Shown: positions 25,578 through 34,636, counted from the stretch's first letter. The stretch: 64,000 nt of DNA from CAZRHR01 sp964578885 (GCA_964578885.1 CAZOEO010000009.1:1-64000); one strand, 5' to 3'. The notes: a model not told the origin generated them from the sequence alone. Made by a program: numbers and translations.

Positions 25578-26009
25578 ATGAAAATGTTGGTACTGCATGG
25601 ACCGAATCTGAACCTTCTGGGTCAACGGGAGCCCGAACATTACGGGAGTTTTACCCTGGAAATGCTGGAAAAGGATTTGCGTCAGGCTTTTCCGGAACAT
25701 GAATTTGATTTTTTACAATCGAACCATGAAGGCGTGCTCATTGATGCCATCCAGCAAGCCAATTCAACTTATGATGCCATAATTCTGAATGCCGGCGGAT
25801 TTTCCCATACTTCAGTCGCTTTGGCGGACGCTTTGAAGCTGAACACGATTCCGGTTGTAGAAGTGCATATTTCCAACGTTTTAGCACGTGAAGCTTTCCG
25901 GCATGTGGCCCTGCTGGCTCCTTTTGTGAAAGGAGTGATTTCCGGCTTCGGTCGTCAGGGTTACTTCCTGGCCGTACAAGCCCTTACACAAATCCAACAA
26001 GCACCATGA
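25578..26009 (+). CDS. aroQ: 3-dehydroquinate dehydratase, type II
   Basis: 143 aa cytosolic shikimate-pathway enzyme converting 3-dehydroquinate to 3-dehydroshikimate. Family signatures are LHGPNLNLLGQREPEHYG at the N-terminus (with the catalytic Tyr) and VEVHISN with the catalytic His, then GFGRQGY. A second ATG at 25584 (MLVLHGPN) could be the real start given how close the promoter box is. The gene leads an overlapping four-gene operon with a lipoprotein, a Sco protein and a cytochrome c. Confidence 0.95.
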   Translation: MKMLVLHGPNLNLLGQREPEHYGSFTLEMLEKDLRQAFPEHEFDFLQSNHEGVLIDAIQQANSTYDAIILNAGGFSHTSVALADALKLNTIPVVEVHISNVLAREAFRHVALLAPFVKGVISGFGRQGYFLAVQALTQIQQAP

Positions 26010-26443
26010 ACAGCTTTTCTAAAGCACGCACTATGCTGAAAATAAGTGCGATATCTTGTCTTACGCTCGTATTCTTTCGGTGTGCTTCCGGTCCAAATCC
26101 CGAAGCATTAAGAAAAAGAGCGGAATTTCTGCACGATAGCATTATGCCGCTTTCGGGTGAATTGATGCGTTTAAAGCGAACTTGTCAGGATCAAGCCTTG
26201 CAAATGGATTCGTTGCAACCGGCCCTTGCGGATACTTTTCGGCAAAAAGCCTCAGATTTGGAAGCCGCCTATGGTGCAATGATGGATTGGATGCATCATT
26301 ACGCAGTTCCAGATCCCGGAACACCCAGGGAGGAAGCGGTGGCGTATTTTGAAGATGAAATCCGGGCCATCACGGCCGTTGGAAGACAATATGACACTTC
26401 TATGAAAAGTGCAAAAGAACTAATTCAAAGAAATGAAAATTAA
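26006..26443 (+). CDS. Small lipoprotein of unknown function
   Basis: 145 aa, starting in an ATGA overlap with aroQ. Signal peptide ending in lipobox VFFRC, then a helical, charged region (about 35-145) with no domain that I recognise. A second possible start, MLKISAISC, lies ten codons in. Its position between aroQ and the Sco gene suggests a periplasmic role linked to the respiratory genes that follow, but that is only context. Confidence 0.6.
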   Translation: MNSFSKARTMLKISAISCLTLVFFRCASGPNPEALRKRAEFLHDSIMPLSGELMRLKRTCQDQALQMDSLQPALADTFRQKASDLEAAYGAMMDWMHHYAVPDPGTPREEAVAYFEDEIRAITAVGRQYDTSMKSAKELIQRNEN

Positions 26444-27074
26444 TTTGTTATATGCTTTGAGTTTGGGTGTTTTAGCCGCTTGCCAATCACCTAAACCCCA
26501 TCAGGAACGGCTTCCTTTTTTCGGAGAACCCACCGTGATCACCCGTGTGGAAAACGGTGAAAGTTTTTACGACACCATTTGGCCCGTTTTACCTGCGTTT
26601 AGCATGGTGAACCAAATGGGGGACACCATCACGGAAAAAGCGGGAGAGGGAAAAGTCCAGATTGCTGACTTTTTCTTCACCACTTGCCCAACCATTTGCC
26701 CGGTGATGACCAAACAGCTGGCTCGCGTACACGAGGCCTTTCGACAAAATGCGAATGTGATGATTTTTAGCTATACCATAGATCCTGAACATGATACCAT
26801 GGAAGTATTGCAGGACTATGCGGCAAGAGTCGATGCGCAACTTCCGGGATGGCAATTTTTGCGGGGCTCCATGGATGAAACGTTTGCGCTGGCCGATGCG
26901 CATGGCTCTTTTGCCCGCGAAGATGTAACCAGCCCGGGCGGATTTGAACATAGCGGGGCTTTGGTGTTGATTGATGGAAGCCGCAGGGTGCGCGGTCTTT
27001 ATAATGGCGTGGATGGCAAAGAAGTGGATCAGCTGATTCAAGACATCGAACAGCTATTAAAAGAACATGAATAA
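26433..27074 (+). CDS. SCO1/SenC copper-binding lipoprotein
   Basis: 213 aa thioredoxin-fold protein. Lipobox LAAC (C17), copper ligands C85 and C89 in FFFTTCPTICPVMTK and H173 in GFEHSGA. Sco proteins deliver copper to the CuA site of cytochrome c oxidase or act as thiol reductases. It overlaps the preceding gene by 11 bp and the following cytochrome by 8 bp, which fits a role in electron-transfer chain assembly. Confidence 0.92.
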   Translation: MKINLLYALSLGVLAACQSPKPHQERLPFFGEPTVITRVENGESFYDTIWPVLPAFSMVNQMGDTITEKAGEGKVQIADFFFTTCPTICPVMTKQLARVHEAFRQNANVMIFSYTIDPEHDTMEVLQDYAARVDAQLPGWQFLRGSMDETFALADAHGSFAREDVTSPGGFEHSGALVLIDGSRRVRGLYNGVDGKEVDQLIQDIEQLLKEHE

Positions 27075-27486
27075 AGGGGCACTTCGGGTGATTGGCATCA
27101 TCCTGCTGGCTGGCGTCGCCATCACACTTTTTTTACTTCCGGATAAAGGTACGGAGGTACGGGGAAAAGCGTTGTATGGTCAATATTGCGCCAATTGTCA
27201 TGGCGATCAGGGAGAAGGATTAGGACGCCTGATTCCGCCAATGACAGCACCGGAAATGCATTCACCGGAACGCATCATTTGTGCCATTCGCTATGGAAAA
27301 AGAGGACCTGTGACCATTGGGGGCATTGAATACAATGGTTGGATGCTTCCGTACAGAAACATGGAAGTGGATGAAATTCGGGATATCGTGAATTACGTGG
27401 TGGCAGAATGGGGGACATCAACTTCCAAACCCGCATTGAGCATCCCGGAAGTAAATGACATGATTAAAATTTGTCCTAAACCTTAA
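27067..27486 (+). CDS. Membrane-anchored mono-haem c-type cytochrome
   Basis: 139 aa. An N-terminal hydrophobic segment (about 7-24), uncleaved or signal-like, precedes a class I cytochrome c domain with haem motif CANCH (C41, C44, H45) and a likely Met ligand in GWMLPYRNM (M93 or M99). It is a probable electron carrier to an oxidase. It is the last gene of the aroQ operon; its TAA stop overlaps the TAA of convergent parE in the shared sequence TTAA. Confidence 0.9.
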   Translation: MNKGALRVIGIILLAGVAITLFLLPDKGTEVRGKALYGQYCANCHGDQGEGLGRLIPPMTAPEMHSPERIICAIRYGKRGPVTIGGIEYNGWMLPYRNMEVDEIRDIVNYVVAEWGTSTSKPALSIPEVNDMIKICPKP

Positions 27487-29330
27487 CTTGTAATTACGTC
27501 AAGTTCTACCTTGAGATTCCGAATGATAAAGTCTTGCCGGTCTGGAGTGTTTTTCCCCATATAAAACTCCAGCAACTGCTCCACACTTTGGTCTTTCCTG
27601 ATGATGACCGGTTCCAACCGGATGTCTTTGTTGATAAACTGACGAAATTCATCCGGAGAAATTTCACCTAATCCTTTAAACCTTGTGATTTCAGGGTTTT
27701 TCCCAAGCTTTTGCAAGGCTGCCAAACGCTCCGATTCGTCGTAACAATAAATGGTTTCCTTTTTATTGCGAACGCGGAAAAGCGGTGTTTGCAAAATGTA
27801 TAAATGCCCTGCTTTTACCAAATCCGGGAAAAACTGTAAGAAGAAGGTAATCAGCAATAAACGAATGTGCATGCCATCTACGTCGGCATCCGTGGCAATT
27901 ACAATGTTATTGTAGCGCAGATGCTCCAGGTCGTTTTCGATGTCCAGAGCGGCTTGCAGTAAATTAAATTCTTCATTTTCATACACCACTTTTTTACTTA
28001 ATCCAAATGTATTCAGTGGTTTACCTTTTAAGCTAAATACGGCCTGCGTGTTTACATCTCTGGCCTTGGTGATGCTGCCTGAAGCCGAGTCTCCCTCTGT
28101 AATGAAAAGGGTGGTATTGAGTCGATCGACATGATTGGAATCGTAATGCACCCTGCAATCCCGCAATTTCTTGTTGTGTACGGCGGCTTTTTTCGCCCTT
28201 TCCTTGGCAATTTTTTTAATGCCGGCCAACTCTTTTCGCTCTCTTTCACTGGCCAGGATTTTTTCTAAAATAGCTTGGGCCGTATCTGGAAATTTGTGAA
28301 GATAGTTGTCTAACTCCCTTTTTATGAAATCATTGACGAAAGTGCGAATGGTAACCCCTTCCGGTGCAATATGCTGGCTTCCTAGTTTGGTTTTGGTCTG
28401 GCTTTCGAATATGGGCTCCGTGACTTTGATGGACACGGCGGAAATGATTGATCCCCGAATGTCGGAGGGTTCAAAGTCTTTTTTATAAAATTCCCGGAGT
28501 GTTTTCACCACCGATTCTCTGAAAGCCGCCTGATGCGTTCCACCTTGCGGGGTAAACTGTCCGTTTACAAAGGAATAGTATTCTTCGCCATACTGATTTC
28601 CATGCGTCATGGCGATTTCAATATCCTCACCCCTTAAATGGATAATGGGATATTGCACATCTCCTGAAATTTCATTTTTCAACAGATCTAAAAGTCCATT
28701 TTCCGACTTAATTTCCTGTCCATTGTAATGAATGGAAAGCCCGGTATTCAGATAGGCATAATTCCAAAGCATTCGTTCCACATAAGAGCTCCGGTAATGA
28801 TAGTTCCCGAAAATCTCTACATCTGGTGTAAAACTGACCAGAGTGCCTGCTTTTTCATTGGAATCCTGTAAATCCTGGTCCAGGGTAAGCACACCTTTTG
28901 AAAATTCAGCCGCTTTTGCCTTGCCTTCGCGGACACTTTGTACTTTGAAATAGGAGGAAAGGGCGTTGACCGCTTTGGTACCGATACCATTTAAGCCTAC
29001 TGATTTTTTGAAAACTTCTGAGTCGTATTTGGCACCCGTATTGGGTTTAGACACGCAATCAATGACTTTTCCAAGTGGAATGCCCCGTCCAAAATCCCGA
29101 ACAGTTACCGTGGCATCTTTAATGGTGACTTTGATGGTTTTGCCATGCCCCATCACAAATTCATCGATGGAGTTGTCAATGACTTCTTTGAGTAAAATAT
29201 AAATCCCATCGTCTCCGGAGGAACCGTCTCCCAATTTCCCAATATACATCCCGGGACGAAGACGAATATGCTCTTTCCAGTCTAAGGACCGGATACTATC
29301 ATCTGAATATGCTGCACTTTGGACTGCCAT
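27483..29330 (-). CDS. parE: DNA topoisomerase IV subunit B
   Basis: 615 aa type IIA topoisomerase ATPase subunit. The GHKL domain shows EVIDNSIDEF, VRDFGRGIP and VGLNGIGTKAVNALS; the TOPRIM domain shows FITEGDSASG and DADVDGMHIR; the C-terminal part has RFKGLGEISPDEF. The opening DSIRSLDWKEHIRLRPGMYIG is typical of Bacteroidota ParE rather than GyrB, and the length is shorter than GyrB. No parC is present in the window. The start at 29330 is supported by a -7 box 4 nt upstream. Confidence 0.9.
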   Translation of the reverse strand: MAVQSAAYSDDSIRSLDWKEHIRLRPGMYIGKLGDGSSGDDGIYILLKEVIDNSIDEFVMGHGKTIKVTIKDATVTVRDFGRGIPLGKVIDCVSKPNTGAKYDSEVFKKSVGLNGIGTKAVNALSSYFKVQSVREGKAKAAEFSKGVLTLDQDLQDSNEKAGTLVSFTPDVEIFGNYHYRSSYVERMLWNYAYLNTGLSIHYNGQEIKSENGLLDLLKNEISGDVQYPIIHLRGEDIEIAMTHGNQYGEEYYSFVNGQFTPQGGTHQAAFRESVVKTLREFYKKDFEPSDIRGSIISAVSIKVTEPIFESQTKTKLGSQHIAPEGVTIRTFVNDFIKRELDNYLHKFPDTAQAILEKILASERERKELAGIKKIAKERAKKAAVHNKKLRDCRVHYDSNHVDRLNTTLFITEGDSASGSITKARDVNTQAVFSLKGKPLNTFGLSKKVVYENEEFNLLQAALDIENDLEHLRYNNIVIATDADVDGMHIRLLLITFFLQFFPDLVKAGHLYILQTPLFRVRNKKETIYCYDESERLAALQKLGKNPEITRFKGLGEISPDEFRQFINKDIRLEPVIIRKDQSVEQLLEFYMGKNTPDRQDFIIRNLKVELDVITS

Positions 29331-29334
29331 ACCA

Positions 29335-29342
29335 CAAAGATA
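29335..29342 (-). promoter_or_regulatory. Promoter -7 box (TATCTTTG) of parE
   Basis: Exact TAnnTTTG, 4 nt before the parE ATG; it overlaps the tail of the preceding gene's terminator. Confidence 0.6.
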
Positions 29343-29372
29343 AAAAATCCAAGGCGCGAAACCTTGGATTTT
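29342..29372 (-). terminator. Terminator after the VWA protein gene
   Basis: Arms AAAATCCAAGG and CCTTGGATTTT with a 7-nt loop; on the minus strand it ends TTTTTTAT. Confidence 0.85.
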
Positions 29373-29396
29373 CCCTGTGTGTTGCAGAACATGGCC

Positions 29397-31283
29397 TCAG
29401 GTTAAAATAAACTTGAGGCATCTTTTGATTTGGTGATTTTGAAAAACCACAAAATAAATCCCGCGGCTGTATTGTGAAAAGTCGAAGGGGTGGCGTCCGG
29501 GAGTCAAATCGTCGGTTTGTTCTATGAGTCTGCCATTTACATCTAAAATGGTGATTCGGCCGGATTGTTTTTTTGTTTCTACCGTAAACGGCCCTCTTGT
29601 TGGATTAGGGAAAATCCGCCAATCGAAAAATAAGGTGGGATCCGGATGGAGACTCAGGCTATCCATTTGCTTCAACAAACTTTCTATATGACTTGGGTCA
29701 ATAATCTGATTGTCTTTTTGTTTTGTTCTATTTTCCGGGCATTCATTCCGATAAGTATACCGTTCAATAATTTTTACCAGCAAATCGTTCATCTTTTGTG
29801 GATTGATTTTATCTCCGCTGGGTTTCAAATGGGATTCGCCCACCCCTGAATCATCTGTTAGGGCGGTGTAAGTGCCTCCGGACATCACAGCCAGACTGCG
29901 AAGAAAAAATTCCGTGGATTTGCTGATACCTGAGCAGGCGAGGGGAATGATGCGGATTCCGCGGGCGGCAGCATTCCGGATTTGTTGCTGAATACGGGAT
30001 TTTACCTCTTCATGTTGGTGAGGTGGCGCATCTAAGACTAAAAACATGATTTTTGCCCTGGCTTCTTCGGCCCAACCCAGTGAATCTAAGCCCACAGCCA
30101 AGCCTTCCTGAACCGCTTCAGGGTAATCACCGCCGCCTCCGGCCCGCTGTTCAGACAAGAATTTTTGTGCGTTCTCGGCACTTCCAAGGGTTTGAAAACG
30201 AGTGAGATATTCATCTCCGTAATCTCGATACACCACCGCACCTGTCCTAAAGTCGAGGCCCTGTAACTTTTTGGCTACCCGAGACATCACATGATTGAGT
30301 TCGGTTGTCAGATAGTGCAATTCATCTCCCATGGATCCGGTTGCATCCACCACAAAGGCCACATCTACTTTGGCGGATGCTGCACAGGATTTTTGTAGTA
30401 CAATGCGATGTACACCACGTTGTCCGGGCGTGACTTGATGAAGCATTTCAGAATCCCAGCCATCTCCAGCAATGAGTCTGTAATTGGTGCTTATGTCAGA
30501 TGATTGGGTAAAAACATGGACCCATAATTCCGCCCTTCCCGTGTTGTCTGTGCGGGAAGCCCAAACCACTTTTCCAGAAGGATCTATCAGGGAAACAGGA
30601 ACATCTACCAACGGGAAGTAATCGGCATTCACTACTTCTGCTGTGATTCTTTGCTTTGGAAATAGCGCCCACTCTTTGGTAAATGGGATAAATTCCCCGG
30701 ACAGAAGTTTTGAAAAAGTTGGCCATCCTGCAAGGTCATTCACTTCGGCAGCCGTCAGCGTTCCCGGACCGGGATCGCTCGTGCTTTTGGAATAAATGCC
30801 CGGAACATCTGAATCTGCTGCGCTATGCAGATGCATGGTTCTTCCGGAAGGTGCTTCGCCGGACATGGCTTCTCTTTCGGTGGAAGAAGCGGCTTCTGCA
30901 CGGTACCCGCTGCTGTGATACGCAGTTCGGTTAGAAGTCGGACGCCTGGCAACCCATGTATTGAAGGAAAAAAGAAGGGTGTCCTTTTGTAATTCGTCTA
31001 TGGAAAAACTAAGTTTATCTGGCGCTGTAAGGTCTGCATGCCAAAAAGTAAACCAAATTTTTTCTTGATGAATGGGTATGTTGGGAAAAGGAAAACCAGG
31101 AACCAGACCGCTGGCATTGGTTTGGCCACTCCACCAAAGGCGTTCGGCCTGACCTACATGTATGCGTACTTGCGGAACGGCGATTTTATTTTGATTGACC
31201 ACTTTGATCACGGGCGTGATGCGTTGGGCGAAGAGTAGATTTCCCAGAGAGAGAAAACTTACGGTGAGCAGGTGCCATTTCAT
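29397..31283 (-). CDS. Secreted von Willebrand factor A protein with T9SS type-A sorting domain
   Basis: 628 aa. Signal peptide (about 1-19); an Ig-like/CarboxypepD-type N-terminal part; a VWA domain (about 300-500) with a MIDAS-like D-A-T-G-S (VDVAFVVDATGSMGDEL) and a low-complexity GGGGDYPEA turn; then the C-terminal sorting domain (about 550-628: WRIFPNPTRGPFTVE, ITILDVNGRLIE, GIYFVVFQN). It is therefore predicted to cross the outer membrane by T9SS and mediate metal-dependent adhesion or protein binding. Single-gene unit. Confidence 0.87.
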   Translation of the reverse strand: MKWHLLTVSFLSLGNLLFAQRITPVIKVVNQNKIAVPQVRIHVGQAERLWWSGQTNASGLVPGFPFPNIPIHQEKIWFTFWHADLTAPDKLSFSIDELQKDTLLFSFNTWVARRPTSNRTAYHSSGYRAEAASSTEREAMSGEAPSGRTMHLHSAADSDVPGIYSKSTSDPGPGTLTAAEVNDLAGWPTFSKLLSGEFIPFTKEWALFPKQRITAEVVNADYFPLVDVPVSLIDPSGKVVWASRTDNTGRAELWVHVFTQSSDISTNYRLIAGDGWDSEMLHQVTPGQRGVHRIVLQKSCAASAKVDVAFVVDATGSMGDELHYLTTELNHVMSRVAKKLQGLDFRTGAVVYRDYGDEYLTRFQTLGSAENAQKFLSEQRAGGGGDYPEAVQEGLAVGLDSLGWAEEARAKIMFLVLDAPPHQHEEVKSRIQQQIRNAAARGIRIIPLACSGISKSTEFFLRSLAVMSGGTYTALTDDSGVGESHLKPSGDKINPQKMNDLLVKIIERYTYRNECPENRTKQKDNQIIDPSHIESLLKQMDSLSLHPDPTLFFDWRIFPNPTRGPFTVETKKQSGRITILDVNGRLIEQTDDLTPGRHPFDFSQYSRGIYFVVFQNHQIKRCLKFILT

Positions 31284-31344
31284 AGGATTTGATTTTTACC
31301 AGGCTCTTTTACCCTTGAGCGGCCCATTGGTTCAATACCAAATG

Positions 31345-31370
31345 AAAAAACCGGACATTGGCCCGGTTCT
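31345..31370 (-). terminator. Terminator after bcp
   Basis: AACCGG and CCGGTT arms with an 8-nt loop, ending in a T run on the minus strand. Confidence 0.7.
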
Positions 31371-31398
31371 TTCTATTCCTAAATCAAAAAAACAAAAC

Positions 31399-31857
31399 TT
31401 ACAAGCCTAGCACTTCGCGGATTTGCGCTGTGTGGTTTTTGGTATCTACTTTTTTAATGATGGCGGCAATATGCCCTGTTTCATTAATGATAAAAGTAAC
31501 CCTGTCTGTGCCCATGTATTTTCTGCCGTACATAGACTTTTCTACCCATGTGCCATAGGCTTCATGGACTACTTTTTCCGTATCGGCCAATAACTCAAAG
31601 GGCAACTGATATTTTTCAATGAATTTGGTGTGTTTTTTTGCGTCATCGGAACTTACACCAAGAACGACAAAACCGTCTTTGGTCAATTCAGCGTAGTTAT
31701 CGCGCAGGTTGCAAGCTTCTGCAGTGCAACCGGGGGTATCGTCTTTGGGATAAAAATATAAAATGACCTTTTTTCCTTTAAAAGAAGATAAGGTAACATT
31801 CGTTCCAGCTTGGTTTGGAGCGGTAAAATCAGGTGCAAGATCGCCAACGTTGAGCAT
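31399..31857 (-). CDS. bcp: Thioredoxin-dependent thiol peroxidase (Bcp/PrxQ)
   Basis: 152 aa peroxiredoxin of the Bcp/PrxQ type. Peroxidatic C44 and resolving C49 lie in YPKDDTPGCTAEACNLRD, five residues apart as in the atypical two-Cys subgroup. DRVTFIINETGHI is the usual later strand. It reduces hydrogen and organic peroxides using thioredoxin in the cytosol. It follows, and may be read from, the groES-like/nth unit. Confidence 0.93.
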   Translation of the reverse strand: MLNVGDLAPDFTAPNQAGTNVTLSSFKGKKVILYFYPKDDTPGCTAEACNLRDNYAELTKDGFVVLGVSSDDAKKHTKFIEKYQLPFELLADTEKVVHEAYGTWVEKSMYGRKYMGTDRVTFIINETGHIAAIIKKVDTKNHTAQIREVLGL

Positions 31858-31900
31858 AAGGATATATTTTAAAGAGAAAACAGATGACCTGAAAATTGGT

Positions 31901-32272
31901 TCATGGAAAAAGATCAGGGTCTCGAACCAACATGAGGATGGCGCCTTGTGGTACGATTAATAATTTTTCCTCATTCAGGCTTATTTCAAGGCTGTGTTTC
32001 TGCAGAAAGTAGGCAAAATCACCTTCTTTGGCTTGCAAAGGAAGGAACCTTGGTTCCTGTGCTTGTTCTTTCCAGGGTTCTTCATCAGGATCCGGGGCAG
32101 CGATAGGAAACCCCGGCCCTACCTTTAAAATATAACCTGATAAAACAGATTCTTTCTCTGCAACCGTAGGAGGAAGATATAGTCCTGATGCGGTTCTTCC
32201 ATCAGGATTTTTCGGACGAATCAACACTTTATCGCCCACCATTTGTACCAAATCTAGGGTGTTAATTGCCAT
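31901..32272 (-). CDS. GroES/Cpn10-fold protein
   Basis: 123 aa from the ATG at 32272 (MAINTLDLVQMVGDKVLI), overlapping the end of nth by 11 bp. A Cpn10-type beta-barrel is seen in VGDKVLIRPKNPDGRTASGLYLPP and GYILKVGPG, but the chain is longer than GroES (about 95 aa), with a Pro/Glu-rich insertion (PDPDEEPWKE). It is probably a GroES paralogue rather than the main co-chaperonin, as no groEL is adjacent. Function beyond the fold is not known. Confidence 0.75.
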   Translation of the reverse strand: MAINTLDLVQMVGDKVLIRPKNPDGRTASGLYLPPTVAEKESVLSGYILKVGPGFPIAAPDPDEEPWKEQAQEPRFLPLQAKEGDFAYFLQKHSLEISLNEEKLLIVPQGAILMLVRDPDLFP

Positions 32273-32912
32273 TTTTCGGTTGTTGTTTTGCGAAATAAGC
32301 ACAGAATGAAGTAAGGGCGCAGGTTTCACATTTGGGTTTGCGGGCAATACATACGTATCTGCCGTGTAAAATTAACCAGTGATGCGCCACATGAATGTCT
32401 TGTTCCGGAATGTGTTTTACCAAATCCCGTTCCACCGCCAGAGGCGTTGTACCCTTGGTTAATCCCAAACGTCTGGATACCCTAAATACATGTGTATCTA
32501 CCGCCATGGCTGGCTTTTCAAAAATGACAGAAGCCACTACATTGGCGGTTTTTCTCCCGACACCAGGCAGTTTCACTAAATCTTTGATGTCGGAAGGAAT
32601 ATCTCCCTGAAAATCTTCGATAAGCATTTTGCCCAAGCCGGCCAGATGTTTGGCTTTATTATTCGGATAGGAAACAGAACGAATAAAAGGAAAAATGTCA
32701 TCTGACGTAGCATTGGCCAATGCTTGTGCATCCGGAAATGCTTCAAATAGGGCAGGAGTCACCATATTAACCCTTTTATCCGTGCATTGTGCAGAAAGGA
32801 CAACGGCTACCAAAAGTTCAAAAGGACTTCGGTAGTGTAGTTCCGTTTCTGCCACGGGATGATGGGTTCTAAAATAACCCAACACCTGTTCAAATCGTTC
32901 TTTTATCCGCAT
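32262..32912 (-). CDS. nth: Endonuclease III
   Basis: 216 aa base-excision repair DNA glycosylase/AP lyase acting on oxidised pyrimidines. Helix-hairpin-helix LPGVGRKTANVV with catalytic K121, catalytic D139 in VDTHVFRV, and the [4Fe-4S] ligands C188, C195, C198 and C204 in the C-x6-C-x2-C-x5-C pattern. All key residues are present and the length is standard. Upstream gene of a pair with the GroES-like gene. Confidence 0.95.
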   Translation of the reverse strand: MRIKERFEQVLGYFRTHHPVAETELHYRSPFELLVAVVLSAQCTDKRVNMVTPALFEAFPDAQALANATSDDIFPFIRSVSYPNNKAKHLAGLGKMLIEDFQGDIPSDIKDLVKLPGVGRKTANVVASVIFEKPAMAVDTHVFRVSRRLGLTKGTTPLAVERDLVKHIPEQDIHVAHHWLILHGRYVCIARKPKCETCALTSFCAYFAKQQPKNGN

Positions 32913-32953
32913 AGAAGTGGTGCGAATATCTGAAATTTTGATGGGGCATCAAA

Positions 32954-32985
32954 GAAAAAAGGCGCCTGTAAAAGCGCCTTTTTCT
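32954..32985 (-). terminator. Terminator after the YciO/Sua5 gene
   Basis: AAAAAGGCGC and GCGCCTTTTT arms, 8-nt loop; symmetrical A/T flanks would allow use in both directions. Confidence 0.8.
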
Positions 32986-33001
32986 TCTTTAAAACGGATT
33001 T

Positions 33002-33619
33002 TTAGTTGACTTCTTCGAGTTCACCGATGCCTTGACGAATCATGACGACCTCATTGCCTGTGCAGTCCAGAATGGTGCTGGCTTCATTATGGCCGTATCC
33101 ACCGTCTACAATCAGGTCGGCACGATCAGCAAATAGCCGGTATATCTCTTCCGGATCGGTGGCATAAGCCAGGATTTCATCTTCATGATGCACCGACATG
33201 GTAAGAAGGGGATGTCCCAATTCTGAAATAATCTGGGCTGGAATTTTGTGATCGGCCACCCGTATTCCGATGGTTTTTCGACCCGGCATCATTTTTTCCA
33301 CTTCTGTAGAAGCGTGTAAAATAAAGGTAAAAGGCCCCGGTAGCAAGCGATTCATCAAGGCATATACCGGATTTGATACCTTTTTAGCATAAGTGCCTAA
33401 GGCAGTTAAATCGGCGAGCATGAAAGACAGGTTGGCTTTTTCCACAGGTTTTCCTTTGAGTGCGGCAAGTCGTTCTCTACCCAGTTTGGAGTGAGCCGAA
33501 ACGGCAAAACAATACACGGAATCGGTGGGAAGAATGACCATTCCATCTTCCTTTAATACCTGAACAATTTGATCGATGTGCCGTTGGGCAGGAGCTTTTG
33601 AATACACTTTAGTTAGCAT
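33002..33619 (-). CDS. YrdC/Sua5/YciO-family protein
   Basis: 205 aa. YrdC-fold protein with the family's ATP/threonine site features (MVILPTDSVYCFAVSAHS, LLPGPFTFILHA, IGIRVADHKI). The family makes threonylcarbamoyl-adenylate for tRNA t6A modification, but the stand-alone ~205-aa form closest to YciO may not be the main enzyme. The tyrosine-cysteine pair where TsaC has TYG and the lack of a C-terminal Sua5 domain favour the YciO subgroup. Single-gene unit with terminator. Confidence 0.82.
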   Translation of the reverse strand: MLTKVYSKAPAQRHIDQIVQVLKEDGMVILPTDSVYCFAVSAHSKLGRERLAALKGKPVEKANLSFMLADLTALGTYAKKVSNPVYALMNRLLPGPFTFILHASTEVEKMMPGRKTIGIRVADHKIPAQIISELGHPLLTMSVHHEDEILAYATDPEEIYRLFADRADLIVDGGYGHNEASTILDCTGNEVVMIRQGIGELEEVN

Positions 33620-33674
33620 AGCGGTTATGTATTTACAAGTTTAAAAGAACCTAAAACGAACCGCTTCTGCTTAC

Positions 33675-34334
33675 TTAAGCAGGATTTCCCTTGGCGTAAT
33701 CTGCCAGGAATTTCTCTAAGCCTACATCCGTAAGTGGATGTTGCAACAATGCCATAATGGGAGGCAGTGGACAGGTAACCACGTCGGCACCTGCTTCTGC
33801 ACAAGCGACAATGTGCATGGCATGACGAACAGAAGCGGCAAGAACCTGGGTTTTGAACCCATAATTCCCGTAAATTTTCACAATCGAGCGAATCAAATCC
33901 ATGCCATCGGTGCTGACATCATCCAAACGTCCAATAAACGGGCTCACATAAGTGGCACCTGCTTTGGCGGCCAACAAGGCTTGTCCGGATGAAAAGACCA
34001 GGGTGCAATTGGTTTTGATGCCTTTGCCAGAAAAATATTTTAATGCACGAACGCCATCTTTGATCATGGGGATTTTCACCACGATGTTTGGATGCAAAGC
34101 AGCTAAAGCATCTCCTTCGCGCACCATACCTTCGTAATCAGTAGAAATCACTTCGGCGCTCACGTCGCCATCCACGATATTACAAATGTCGATATAATGC
34201 TGAAGGATACGATCTTTACCCGTAATGCCTTCTTTGGCCATCAAGGACGGATTGGTGGTAACACCATCTAATACCCCGAGGTCGTGGGCTTCACGAATCT
34301 GATTCAAATTGGCCGTGTCGATGAAAAACTTCAT
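33675..34334 (-). CDS. Transaldolase-like fructose-6-phosphate aldolase (TalC/Fsa type)
   Basis: 219 aa, the short transaldolase subfamily. Opening MKFFIDTANLNQIREAHDLG, then GVTTNPSLMAKEG, the Schiff-base lysine K87 in NIVVKIPM, and YVSPFIGRLDD. Members are transaldolases of the pentose phosphate pathway or fructose-6-phosphate aldolases; sequence alone does not settle which, but in a genome of this type transaldolase is likely. Confidence 0.9.
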   Translation of the reverse strand: MKFFIDTANLNQIREAHDLGVLDGVTTNPSLMAKEGITGKDRILQHYIDICNIVDGDVSAEVISTDYEGMVREGDALAALHPNIVVKIPMIKDGVRALKYFSGKGIKTNCTLVFSSGQALLAAKAGATYVSPFIGRLDDVSTDGMDLIRSIVKIYGNYGFKTQVLAASVRHAMHIVACAEAGADVVTCPLPPIMALLQHPLTDVGLEKFLADYAKGNPA

Positions 34335-34442
34335 GTGTTTAACTAGCTTGTTAGATTTTCATGAAAGGCCTGATTGCTATTGGCAATTTAAAGAAATCAT
34401 TACCAAATTACAACCAGGATTAAAACTTTTAACAAAAAGAAA

Positions 34443-34540
34443 GAGGCAAGTTACTTGCATCGCACCGCTACAACCTCATACCCTTGCTACATTCCTGTCC
34501 TGGGGGATTCTGAGGGAGCTGGTCGCACAAGACTTGCCCC
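34443..34540 (-). ncRNA. ffs: Signal recognition particle RNA (small bacterial SRP RNA)
   Basis: On the minus strand the central part reads CCCCCAGGACAGGAATGTAG followed by CAAGGG, the Ffh-binding domain IV (asymmetric and symmetric loops capped by a GGAA-type tetraloop). The flanks pair as GGCAAGT with ACTTGCC at the RNA ends. The RNA is preceded by a -7 box and followed by a T-rich run (TCTTTCTTTTTG). No ORF here is credible. Its protein partner ffh is at 52-53 kb. Confidence 0.88.
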
Positions 34541-34543
34541 GCA

Positions 34544-34551
34544 CAAAAGTA
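34544..34551 (-). promoter_or_regulatory. Promoter -7 box (TACTTTTG) of the SRP RNA
   Basis: Exact TAnnTTTG placing the transcription start at or near the first G of the RNA's terminal helix (about 34540). Confidence 0.65.
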
Positions 34552-34636
34552 ATACGCCCTTTCAATTTCCCCAAATATAATCTCCTACTTTCTGGCCAAA
34601 ATCAAGGATTTCCTTTCATTTGTCTGAATGCAGATT

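Noticed and set aside
27483..29330. Reading this gene as gyrB to pair with gyrA at 58 kb
   Set aside because: Length (615 aa) and the N-terminal sequence fit Bacteroidota ParE better; GyrB is normally longer here.
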